The notes beneath the pieces were generated by a model. The model did no database searches and was not told the origin of the DNA. It saw only the letters and a list, made by a program, of their open reading frames with translations. From NCBI RefSeq assembly GCF_030410515.1, contig NZ_JAUHHD010000002.1, forward strand, positions 41,419-105,418: a stretch of DNA of 64,000 nucleotides. The letters are read 5' to 3'. Positions 51,184 through 58,452 of the stretch are shown in pieces (position 1 is the first letter of the stretch; each line of letters starts with the position of its first letter). A program made the translations under genes and the position numbers. The DNA comes from Arthrobacter sp. YD4. GTDB lineage: Bacteria; Actinomycetota; Actinomycetes; Actinomycetales; Micrococcaceae.

Positions 51184-51792
51184 TCAGTGGCCGTGGGCGC
51201 CCTGTCCGCCTGCTTCGGTGGCGGTGATGGTGAAGTTGGCGTCGAGCTTGACGGTCGCATGGGTGCCGTCCGTCTTGGTGATGTGGGCTTCGTACGCGGC
51301 GCTGCCGTCATCCTCGGTCGTCATGTTCTCGACGGTCGCGCCGGCGTTCGCGGCCAGGACGGCGTCCTTGACCTTGCTGGCGGTATCACCGGTGAGATCG
51401 GTTTCATTCCCGTGGTGGCCGCCGTGGCCGCCCTTGCCGCCGGCTTCGGTCGCGGTGATGTTGTAGTTGGTGTCGAGCTTGACAGTGGCGTGGGTGCCGT
51501 CAGTTTTGGTGATGTGGGCTTCGTACGCGGCGCTGCCGTCATCCTCGGTCGTCATGTTCTCGACGGTCGCCCCGGCATTCGCGGCCAGGACCGCGTCCTT
51601 GACCTTGGCAGCAATGTCGCCGGCGAGAGCGGTTTCGTTTCCGTGGTTGGCATCGGCCGATGCCGTTGATGTGGCGGACGGGGACGGGGTGGTTGCGGCG
51701 TTGGCAGGCAATGCCATGGCCGTAAGTGCCCCGCCGCCAATGAGGGCCCCGATCAGGCTGGTGCCTGCCACGATTTTCCGGATCTGGTTCAC
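51184..51792 (-). CDS. Secreted protein with two tandem PepSY-like domains
   Basis: A 202-residue exported protein. A signal peptide (IVAGTSLIGALIGGGALTAM and AxA cleavage at PANA) precedes two nearly identical 77-residue units, each with AAKVKDAVLAANAGATVENM, AAYEAHITKTDGTHATVKLD and a His/Gly-rich linker (GGHGGHHGNE). The fold suggested is PepSY-like. The units are almost identical in DNA too, which means a recent tandem duplication. A GTG start with AAGGAG 7 bases upstream is chosen. The His-rich linkers could bind metal ions; the ferric reductase operon lies downstream on the same strand. Confidence 0.85.
   Translation of the reverse strand: MNQIRKIVAGTSLIGALIGGGALTAMALPANAATTPSPSATSTASADANHGNETALAGDIAAKVKDAVLAANAGATVENMTTEDDGSAAYEAHITKTDGTHATVKLDTNYNITATEAGGKGGHGGHHGNETDLTGDTASKVKDAVLAANAGATVENMTTEDDGSAAYEAHITKTDGTHATVKLDANFTITATEAGGQGAHGH
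51190..51646. repeat. Tandem duplication, 231-base unit
   Basis: Two copies offset by 231 bases (77 codons) inside the preceding gene, with long identical blocks such as CTTCGTACGCGGCGCTGCCG in both. The frame is kept. Confidence 0.92.
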
Positions 51793-52265
51793 GGTATTTC
51801 TCCTTGTTGATTCCGCTCCGTCTTTCGAAGCTGTTCTCATGCTCACGTGGAACCCTGTCGGACTATCTTCATCGTGCTGTGCGCAGCCTGTGACTGTTGA
51901 GGCACGTAAAAAGCTTCCAACGAATTACCCACGCGGCGCCGCGTTCCGCGGCCCCGCCCTGGTTGCGTGTTCAGTTGCCGGCCCGCTTCGGTGCCTCCGG
52001 CATCCAGGCCGGGCACCTCGTCCCAGGCTCGGGGGCGCGGACGGGCGGATCCTTGGAGGTAGCGGGCGAACAGCATCGGCAGGGGGCCCCGATCGGGCGC
52101 CCGCTGGGCCGGCCTGCTGTAGGTGTCTGTGTTGTCCGTCACGGTATCCTCGTCGCCGTTGGGCCTTGCTGTCTATGACGATGCTCCAACAGGCGTGGAG
52201 TTTAATGATGTCGTTTGGTTAGAGGGACGCGACTCAGGGTGAGTTTGAGCTGTCCATGGCTGGGG
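51793..52265. other. Region between PepSY-like gene and IS110 transposase
   Basis: No gene is supported. The left part should contain the promoter of the PepSY-like gene; the right part after about 52200 is probably the short 3' end of the IS110 element. A switch in base composition near 52200 hints at the boundary. Confidence 0.5.
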
Positions 52266-53645
52266 TCAATTCGGGTTATCCAGGGCTGATTTTTTGGGAG
52301 CCGGTGGGGTAGCTCCCTCGGTGGTGGTAGCTGTGGGTAACCCGTGGGATTTGTCCCCGGTTGTGGACAGGTGCTGTTGGGTGAGCCATTGGCGGTAGGT
52401 GTGGGCGACGTGGTCGTTCCTGGCGATTCCTCGTTCGATGCGCGAGTGGTTGGAGGGCCATTGGTTGAGTTGTTCCCCGGCTTGTTGCAGCGTGATGCCG
52501 AGCTTTCGTCGGAGGGGCCGGAGGTCGGTGATGTCGGGTGCTGCGATGGGGTTGAATATTTGGCGGTAGATTTCGCGGGCGACGTAGCGTTTGAGGCAGC
52601 GCATGGTTTCTCTTTTGCTCTTGCCGTCGGCCATCCGTTTGGCGACGTACTCCTGGGTTTGGTGGTCTGATTGCATGCGGGAGAGGACAACGTGGTGGAG
52701 GGCGCTGTTGGCCTGGCGGTCACCGCCTTTGCTGAGTCTGTGGCGGTGGGTCTTGCCCGATGATGCGGGCACCGGCGCGGTGCCGGTGAGGGCTGCGAAC
52801 TGTGCTTCGTTGTTGATCCGTTCGGGGTTGTCTCCGACGGTGACCAAGAGCTGGGTGGCGACTTCAACGCCAACGCCTGTCAGTTCGGTCAGCAGCGGGG
52901 CGTACGAGTCAAGGATTTCTTGCAGGAGCTCATCGGTAGCCGCGATTTCGGATCGGAGGGATTGATACCGTAGGGCCAGCGTTTTCAATGTCAACGCGGT
53001 GATGTATCCCGTGTCTGCGGGGTGCCCTAAGGGCCGCGAGCGGGCAAGCGCGGTGATCATCGCCGTGGTGGGGAGGCCGCGGTATTTGGCTCGTATCGTT
53101 TCGGGTGCGGAGACGAGCAGGCTTCGGATTTGGTTGACGGCGATGGTGCGGGCCTTCATTGCCGAGGTCCGTGCTGTGCGCAGGATGCGGAGGCATTCCA
53201 CTGGTCCGTCTTTGGTCTTGGGGGTGGAGATGCCTCGTTCGGCGAGGACTGATCGGGCTGCCTGGTAGGCGTCCAGTGGATCTGATTTTCCCCGGATCCT
53301 GCGCTGCTGACGGTTTGGCCGGTTAACCTCGAAGACCCTGAGTTTCTCTTTGGTCAACACGCGTGAGAGTTCGGCCCCGTAGGAACCGGTGCCTTCAACA
53401 CCTACGGCGCTGACCGTGCCGTGGCCGGTGATGAAGTTAAGCAGCTGGGTGTAGCCGGCGGCTGTTGCTGCGAACTTTTGATCAGCGATGGGTTTGCCGT
53501 ATTCGGTGACGACGGCGACGTGGTGGGTGTCTGCGTGGGTATCCACGCCGACAATGACTTGGGGTAGCTCCTGGGTGAGTATGGCGACGGCCCTGGTCTT
53601 CCTGGTCTTTGTGGGTTGCACGTTGGCCAGGCCGGCAGACAGCAC
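52266..53645 (-). CDS. IS110 family transposase with C-terminal HTH extension
   Basis: A 459-residue transposase. The RuvC-like DEDD domain shows VIVGVDTHADTHHVAVV, SAVGVEGTGSYGAEL and RGKSDPLDAYQAARSVL. The Tnp20 domain with the catalytic serine follows (LTGVGVEVATQLL, APVPASSGKTHRHRLSKGG). After this, residues about 375-420 form an Xre-like helix-turn-helix (LRPLRRKLGITLQQAGEQLN) and a hydrophilic tail, which is longer than the common 340-410 residue transposases. The GTG start used may be overlong by about 20 residues. Confidence 0.95.
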   Translation of the reverse strand: MLSAGLANVQPTKTRKTRAVAILTQELPQVIVGVDTHADTHHVAVVTEYGKPIADQKFAATAAGYTQLLNFITGHGTVSAVGVEGTGSYGAELSRVLTKEKLRVFEVNRPNRQQRRIRGKSDPLDAYQAARSVLAERGISTPKTKDGPVECLRILRTARTSAMKARTIAVNQIRSLLVSAPETIRAKYRGLPTTAMITALARSRPLGHPADTGYITALTLKTLALRYQSLRSEIAATDELLQEILDSYAPLLTELTGVGVEVATQLLVTVGDNPERINNEAQFAALTGTAPVPASSGKTHRHRLSKGGDRQANSALHHVVLSRMQSDHQTQEYVAKRMADGKSKRETMRCLKRYVAREIYRQIFNPIAAPDITDLRPLRRKLGITLQQAGEQLNQWPSNHSRIERGIARNDHVAHTYRQWLTQQHLSTTGDKSHGLPTATTTEGATPPAPKKSALDNPN

Positions 53646-53812
53646 GGTAATGGGACTAATGCGTTCAGGCTCCTATTAGGTCATGTCCGCCTGGCTCAAC
53701 GGGCTTGGTGCTGGTCCTGAACCAGTGGACAACTCATGAGAAAGACAGCGTTCGCACGCGTCAGGTGGGCGACGAGTCACGCCGGTTCAGGACCTTTACC
53801 ATCATTACCGTG
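53643..53812 (-). ncRNA. Candidate bridge RNA of the IS110 element
   Basis: The non-coding 5' end is closed by a perfect 10-base inverted repeat (CACGGTAATG at 53643 and CATTACCGTG at 53803). Inside it a second perfect repeat of 11 bases (GGTCCTGAACC at 53713 and its complement at 53784) encloses 60 bases. IS110 elements are known to encode a structured bridge RNA in a non-coding end that guides the recombinase. The position and nested stems fit; loop sequences have not been matched to target or donor DNA. Confidence 0.45.
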
Positions 53813-53820
53813 GGGCTTGG

Positions 53821-54036
53821 TCATTCACCCTCGGGCCGGCGCGTTGTCCCGTTGATCAGGCCGTAGGAGGCCGCCACCATGGGTAGGGAGACAACACATC
53901 CGATCCCGGCCGGAAGCAGATGAAGCGCCCCGGAATCCGGAACCAAAGCCCAGATCAACGCACCGATCAGCGCACCACTCAGGATCTGCACGACGGCCCT
54001 GACCAGGAAATACTGCCGTCGTTCCTCCGCATTCAT
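53821..54036 (-). CDS. Small two-helix membrane protein
   Basis: A 71-residue protein. Two hydrophobic helices (VVQILSGALIGALIWALV and LLPAGIGCVVSLPMVAASYG) are separated by a short loop with SGALH; a basic/acidic tail ends it. No family was recognised. It lies next to the IS110 element and may be cut off from its former neighbours. Confidence 0.6.
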   Translation of the reverse strand: MNAEERRQYFLVRAVVQILSGALIGALIWALVPDSGALHLLPAGIGCVVSLPMVAASYGLINGTTRRPEGE

Positions 54037-54255
54037 GAATCGCCTTCCGTAGGACGTGCCGAATCATAAAAAGTCACCCTTCCATACTGCCCCGGAGACG
54101 CCCCGCATGTAACCGATATCGGCTGCTTCCCCGCCCCCCTGCGGCGGAGGCCTGCCGCCTCGAGCGCCTTGGAGCCACCTGGAATGTGCCTGATCCTTCG
54201 CTAAACCTGCATTGATACTGCGAACCGGCTTTGCAGGGGCGGGGGACACTGAAGG

Positions 54256-55359
54256 GTGAATTTGAGACGCCCCCACACACAGGGAATATCCGTTTGTGCT
54301 TCACACAGCCCGCCACTCCCCCGGACCGGGCACGAATCCCGCTTTAGAGACACGGACGACACTGGGCGGAAGTCGAGAGCAGGGACGCCCATTGGGTCGC
54401 GAAATCTACTCAAGGACCAACGGGAAAGCGATCGGGGCGCCGTCGCCGTCCTCGTCGCACTTCTCCTGATCGTCCTGCTTGGGTTCGCGGCCGTCGCGGT
54501 CGACATCGGACTGATCGCCTGGACACGAACCCAGTTGCAGACCGGCGCCGACGCCGCCGCACTGGCCATAGCCCAGGACTGCGCCAAATCCGGGACAACC
54601 GCTTGTCAATCCACTGCCGCGGGCAAGGCACAGGCCCTTGCCGCAGCCAATATCGCGAACGGAAATGCCGCCGCGGATACGCCGGTCTTTCTCGCCCCAG
54701 CAACAGTAACCGTCCACGTCTCGGCCCGGGACAAAACCGGCCCGGGCCTCCAACTCGGTTTCGCACAAGTCCTGGGAATCCCCCGAACAAACGTCGACGC
54801 CACGGCCACCGCCGCGTGGGGCTCCCGATACGCCGGAACAGCGTCCATCCCCCTGGCCTTCTCCGAATGCCAGTTCAACCTCACCGGAACACCCCAGCTT
54901 CTGCAGTACGCCGGCGGCCCGACCTGCAGCAGCTCCTCTAACTCGGGCCACACCATCCCCGGCGGGTTCGGATGGCTCAAACCGGACACCGGCGTGTGCC
55001 GCGTGGCAATATCGCTGGCACATGCCACCATCACCTCCAAACCCGGCAAGCCCACCCCTCAAGAATGTTCCTCTGCGGATTTTATGGCCCTCATCGGCCA
55101 GACCGTGCTCCTGCCCGTCTTTGACGACGCCGGCAGCCAGGGAGCCAACGGATGGTTCCACATCAAAGGCTTCGCCGCCTTCCAGCTCACGGGCTACAAC
55201 TTCCCCGGCAAGAGCTACAACAACAATCAGGGCGCCCACTCCTGCACAGGCAATTGTGCGGGAGTGATCGGTCAATTCGTCCGCTTCGTCAGCCTGGACA
55301 ACGCTTTCACCCCCGGCGGCCCCGACCTGGGCGCGGAGCTCGTCCGACTGACGCACTAA
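54256..55359 (+). CDS. TadE/TadG-like pilus assembly protein
   Basis: A 367-residue protein. The TadE/G-like N-terminal segment DRGAVAVLVALLLIVLLGFA followed by VDIG and a helix with QTGADAAALAIAQDCA lies at about residues 58-105, followed by a large Cys-containing external domain. This is the usual actinobacterial Tad family structure, but no other tad genes (ATPase, prepilin) are in the window. The GTG start at 54256 gives a 58-residue hydrophilic leader that is unusually long; the true start could be internal, though no better start codon with a ribosome-binding site was found. Confidence 0.8.
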   Translation: MNLRRPHTQGISVCASHSPPLPRTGHESRFRDTDDTGRKSRAGTPIGSRNLLKDQRESDRGAVAVLVALLLIVLLGFAAVAVDIGLIAWTRTQLQTGADAAALAIAQDCAKSGTTACQSTAAGKAQALAAANIANGNAAADTPVFLAPATVTVHVSARDKTGPGLQLGFAQVLGIPRTNVDATATAAWGSRYAGTASIPLAFSECQFNLTGTPQLLQYAGGPTCSSSSNSGHTIPGGFGWLKPDTGVCRVAISLAHATITSKPGKPTPQECSSADFMALIGQTVLLPVFDDAGSQGANGWFHIKGFAAFQLTGYNFPGKSYNNNQGAHSCTGNCAGVIGQFVRFVSLDNAFTPGGPDLGAELVRLTH

Positions 55360-55425
55360 GCGGCCCGGACGGCAGCTGCGACCGGGGCCGCCGTCAAGTG
55401 AATACGCCCAGATTCCGTCGGTCCA

Positions 55426-55788
55426 CTACTGGGGCGTGGGACGATGCCTTGTTTTCCCGGTTTGGGACCGAACGAACCTGTGAGCGTGGACCGCGAGGTC
55501 CCGTGCCATCCGGGCGAACGCCAGGGCATCGACAGGGTCCGAACGTTCCACCACGGCCGCTGACCGGAGCGAACGTTCAGCCTCGTCGAGCCGCTGGTGG
55601 GCCCACCACCCAACCTGTGGACAAACATTCGCTAAAGCAGCCTTGGTTCCGTCGATCAGCTGCCGCGCGTCAGAGAGTGCCCGCGGCAGATCCAGGAGGG
55701 CCTTGCGCGCCCGACTGGCCCGCCGCGCCACCACCAAGGACTCAATTGCGTCCATCACCGGGCGAATGAGATGTTGGAGGTACACCAT
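55426..55788 (-). CDS. Hypothetical all-helical protein
   Basis: A 120-residue protein predicted to be helical (RARKALLDLPRALSDARQLI, EAERSLRSAAVVE, ALAFARMARDLAVHAHRFV) with several Arg/Ala-rich amphipathic stretches. No family was recognised. It lies between the Tad-like gene, with which it converges, and the HtrA-type protease, which follows 81 bases upstream of it on the same strand. An AGGGG sequence abuts the ATG. Confidence 0.5.
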   Translation of the reverse strand: MVYLQHLIRPVMDAIESLVVARRASRARKALLDLPRALSDARQLIDGTKAALANVCPQVGWWAHQRLDEAERSLRSAAVVERSDPVDALAFARMARDLAVHAHRFVRSQTGKTRHRPTPQ

Positions 55789-55869
55789 CCCCTACAGTCT
55801 CCCCTCACTTCGCGTGCCTCGTCACTGAGTTACATCTCTCCCATCAGCGGGAATCTGGCTCCAGGCTGC

Positions 55870-57168
55870 CTACGCCTTGGGTGCGGACCCGAGGGTGACG
55901 CTAACCTGTTGTTCCTTGCCCCCGCGGATGAGGGTGATCCTCATCGTGTCCCCTGCTGCGTGTTCCCGGAATGACGCCGTCGCTTCTTCTGCGTTCTGAA
56001 TGGCACGTCCGTCAAGCGCTGTGATGACGTCGCCGCTGGTGATGCCCGCTTTCGCGGCTGAGGTCCCGCCGCTGACGCCCGTCACTCGGGCGCCCGACGT
56101 GAACTGTGAACCGGGCCCGGCCTGCGCGTCAGAAAGGCTGGCACCGAGTTGCCCATGGCTGGCCGAACCACCGGCAATGATCTCTTGGGCAACGCGCTTG
56201 GCGTCGTTGACCGGGATCGAAAACCCCACACCGATGCTCCCCGACTGGCCACCGGACGTCGAGGCGCCCGCAGAGGCAATGGCGACGTTGATCCCCAGGA
56301 CCTCCCCGGCGCTATTGACCAGGGGGCCTCCGGAGTTCCCCGGATTGATGGGGGCATCCGTTTGCAGAACATTGATACTGATATCCGAAGACGCGGCCCC
56401 GGTACTGTTTTGAGCCCCGGGCTGAGAGTACCGGTATCGGCGCCCGCTGCCTCCGGACCCGTTGTTTCCCGTGGAGCCGGTCGTGTCAGGCGCAGCGGAA
56501 GACGCTATAGTGATGGTCCTGTTCACAGCTGAGACGATCCCGTCGGTTACCGTGCCCTGCAGTCCCAGTGGCGCGCCGATTGCGATCACGTTGTCCCCCA
56601 CATTGGCTTTGGATGAGTCGCCCAAGGTGGCCGGGACCAGGCCCTGCGCGTCAATTTTGACCACAGCAAGATCCGATAGGGGGTCCGTGCCGACTACGGT
56701 GCCAGGGTAGACGTTACCGTCGTTTGTTCGTACCTCGATGCTCGCAGACGCGGACTGCCCATCGAGGGTCACGACGTGAGTGTTGGTCAGGATGTGACCC
56801 TGCTGGTCCAGAATGATGCCCGATCCAGTGCCCCCGGCACTGTCTGAGGTCGCCGAGATGGTTACCACGCTGGGAGAGGCCTTTTTGGCCGCGACGGCCA
56901 CGGCAGCGACTCCGTCCGTGCTATTGACGACGACCTGAGCGGTCAACGGCGAGCTCACCGAAGCGGGCGCACCGGTAGAGGGTTCAAGCAGGGATCCGGC
57001 ACCGGCTGCCGCTGCTCCGCCCAGCATCCCACCTGCCAGGATCGCACCGATCAGCACCGGAGCCCGAAACGTCCGGCCCCTCCCGGTCCGATACCCCGGC
57101 GAAGGTAGGGGTTCACCGCTGGTGATCGTAGGTGCATTGCCGGCCTGGTCGGCTTCGTCCTGAAACAT
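55870..57168 (-). CDS. HtrA/DegP-type serine protease with PDZ domain
   Basis: A 432-residue membrane-anchored protease. A cytoplasmic stretch and one helix (APVLIGAILAGGMLGGAAAA, about residues 36-56) precede the trypsin-like domain with catalytic His131 (TNTHVV), Asp166 (LSDLAVV) and Ser279 (GNSGGPL). A Gly/Ser/Asn insert lies before the serine block. A PDZ domain (about residues 340-430; GARVTGVSGGTSAAKAGITS) ends the protein. It degrades misfolded exported proteins. The ATG at 57168 has GGAGG 8 bases upstream, so the shorter start is used. Confidence 0.95.
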   Translation of the reverse strand: MFQDEADQAGNAPTITSGEPLPSPGYRTGRGRTFRAPVLIGAILAGGMLGGAAAAGAGSLLEPSTGAPASVSSPLTAQVVVNSTDGVAAVAVAAKKASPSVVTISATSDSAGGTGSGIILDQQGHILTNTHVVTLDGQSASASIEVRTNDGNVYPGTVVGTDPLSDLAVVKIDAQGLVPATLGDSSKANVGDNVIAIGAPLGLQGTVTDGIVSAVNRTITIASSAAPDTTGSTGNNGSGGSGRRYRYSQPGAQNSTGAASSDISINVLQTDAPINPGNSGGPLVNSAGEVLGINVAIASAGASTSGGQSGSIGVGFSIPVNDAKRVAQEIIAGGSASHGQLGASLSDAQAGPGSQFTSGARVTGVSGGTSAAKAGITSGDVITALDGRAIQNAEEATASFREHAAGDTMRITLIRGGKEQQVSVTLGSAPKA

Positions 57169-57330
57169 GGGTTGGTCCTCCGTCGTGGGTGCTACCAGTC
57201 TCGGCCCGGCGGGTAAGAGGCCCATGGGCGGCACCTGTGCATCGACTGTGCAATATCTCCGGTTCACAGGGACCGCTGGACGCGGACGATCCCGGGAGAA
57301 GGGCAGCTCCCGCGACCTGTCCTGGATGAC

Positions 57331-58182
57331 CTATTCAGCCGCTGGGCCCCTCCGTCCGAGGCTGCGCCGTTTAGCCAGGGACGGCACGAGAACCACAGCT
57401 GCGATGATCGCGGCGAGGGCGAGGCTGACTGTGCCTGTTCCCCACCCCAGACCCCCGCGCCCGGAGGGCATTGCCGTCCAGTCGGCCAAAGATGCCCCGA
57501 GCGGCCGGGTCAGGACATAGACGAACCAAAAGGCCGGGACTGCAGCGATACGGCCGCTCCCGAAGCCCAGGGCTGCAATGGCGATGACGGCTAGGAAGGT
57601 GATCCCGGAGGCAAGGTAGCCGAAGTTGAGGGTGTACGCTGCGAGGTCACCTACAGCCGTACCGAGGGCGAACGTGGTCAGGACAGCGGCCCAGTAGAAC
57701 ACCTCACGCCGCCGAGTATCAATGCTGTGGATCGAGAGTGTTTTCTCCGATCGGAACCACAAGAAGAAAACGCTGGACAGGACGGCCAGGAAAAACACCG
57801 CCGAGATCACGTAAGGGATCCCAAGGACCACGTGAACAGCATCAGCTGCCATCGTCCCAAACACGCTGACCATGACCACGGCGAGCCAGTACACCCAAGG
57901 AATGTATCGGCGGACAGTGAATTGAAGGACCAGCGACGCTCCCAGCCCTGCTCCCCCGAGTGCTAACGCAATGACAGGCTCCACGGCGTGGACGAGGTAA
58001 TCCGACGTCGTTTCTCCCATCCCGGTCGTCAGTACTTTCGCTGCCCAAAAAGCGGCCGTGATTTCCGGAACCTTGACCCCCGAGGTTCGGAGAAAGAGGT
58101 GGTTCCGCCTTTCCGGGACAGGTCCCTGAACGTCGCCAGCTGAGAAGTTCAGGGAGTTGTCGTGCTGTTTCGATTCGGTCAT
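57331..58182 (-). CDS. COG4705-like multi-pass membrane protein
   Basis: A 283-residue protein with seven to eight predicted helices. Two related segments (VPEITAAFWAAKVLTTGMGE, then VFYWAAVLTTFALGTAVGDL) show an internal duplication, and each has a small acidic site (GETTSD and GDLAAY) in the helix. This matches the COG4705 family of uncharacterised membrane proteins. Possible ion or small-molecule transport is only inference. It stands alone, 162 bases upstream of the protease gene on the same strand. Confidence 0.83.
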   Translation of the reverse strand: MTESKQHDNSLNFSAGDVQGPVPERRNHLFLRTSGVKVPEITAAFWAAKVLTTGMGETTSDYLVHAVEPVIALALGGAGLGASLVLQFTVRRYIPWVYWLAVVMVSVFGTMAADAVHVVLGIPYVISAVFFLAVLSSVFFLWFRSEKTLSIHSIDTRRREVFYWAAVLTTFALGTAVGDLAAYTLNFGYLASGITFLAVIAIAALGFGSGRIAAVPAFWFVYVLTRPLGASLADWTAMPSGRGGLGWGTGTVSLALAAIIAAVVLVPSLAKRRSLGRRGPAAE

Positions 58183-58392
58183 TCCGCGATTCTCCCCCGG
58201 ACAAGTCCACGCTCCCTAACCAGTTGTCCCGGTGGACGGCCAATCAGGTTGTCTTGGTTCCGCCGGCACAGATTGTCCGAAAACACGCCAGCCCCGGGCT
58301 GGGGATCTGCCGTGAATACGACTACGAGCCGATGAACGATTCCGGAATCTTGGTCCGGAACCCGTCCGGGCAGAGAAGGGTGCGGCCAAGAG

Positions 58393-58450
58393 GGATGAGA
58401 CTCGAGGGGTCACATCCCCTCGGGCGCAGCTGCGCCGAAAGGTCTCATTC
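58393..58450 (+). ncRNA. Three-way-junction leader RNA candidate
   Basis: An outer stem (ATGAGAC 58395-58401 with GTCTCAT 58442-58448, extendable to nine pairs with a wobble) encloses two hairpins: CGAGGGG/CCCCTCG with a 6-base loop and GGCGC/GCGCC with loop AGCT. The Shine-Dalgarno GAAAGG (58437-58442) lies in the junction and partly in the outer stem, and the ATG is at 58453. Folding could control access to it. It does not match a riboswitch class I recognise. Confidence 0.45.
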
Positions 58451-58452
58451 TT

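Larger units (their letters stand above)
52200..53815 (-). mobile_element. IS110-family insertion sequence
   Basis: The unit consists of an IS110-type transposase gene and a long non-coding 5' end. IS110 elements have no terminal inverted repeats and make no clear target duplication, so the ends are approximate. The left limit is set by the end of surrounding sequence features and the right by the small membrane gene at 53821. Confidence 0.75.

Noticed and set aside
58393..58450. Hammerhead ribozyme reading of the three-way junction
   Set aside because: A CGAAA follows the second hairpin as in a hammerhead core, but the required CUGAUGA strand is not present before it.
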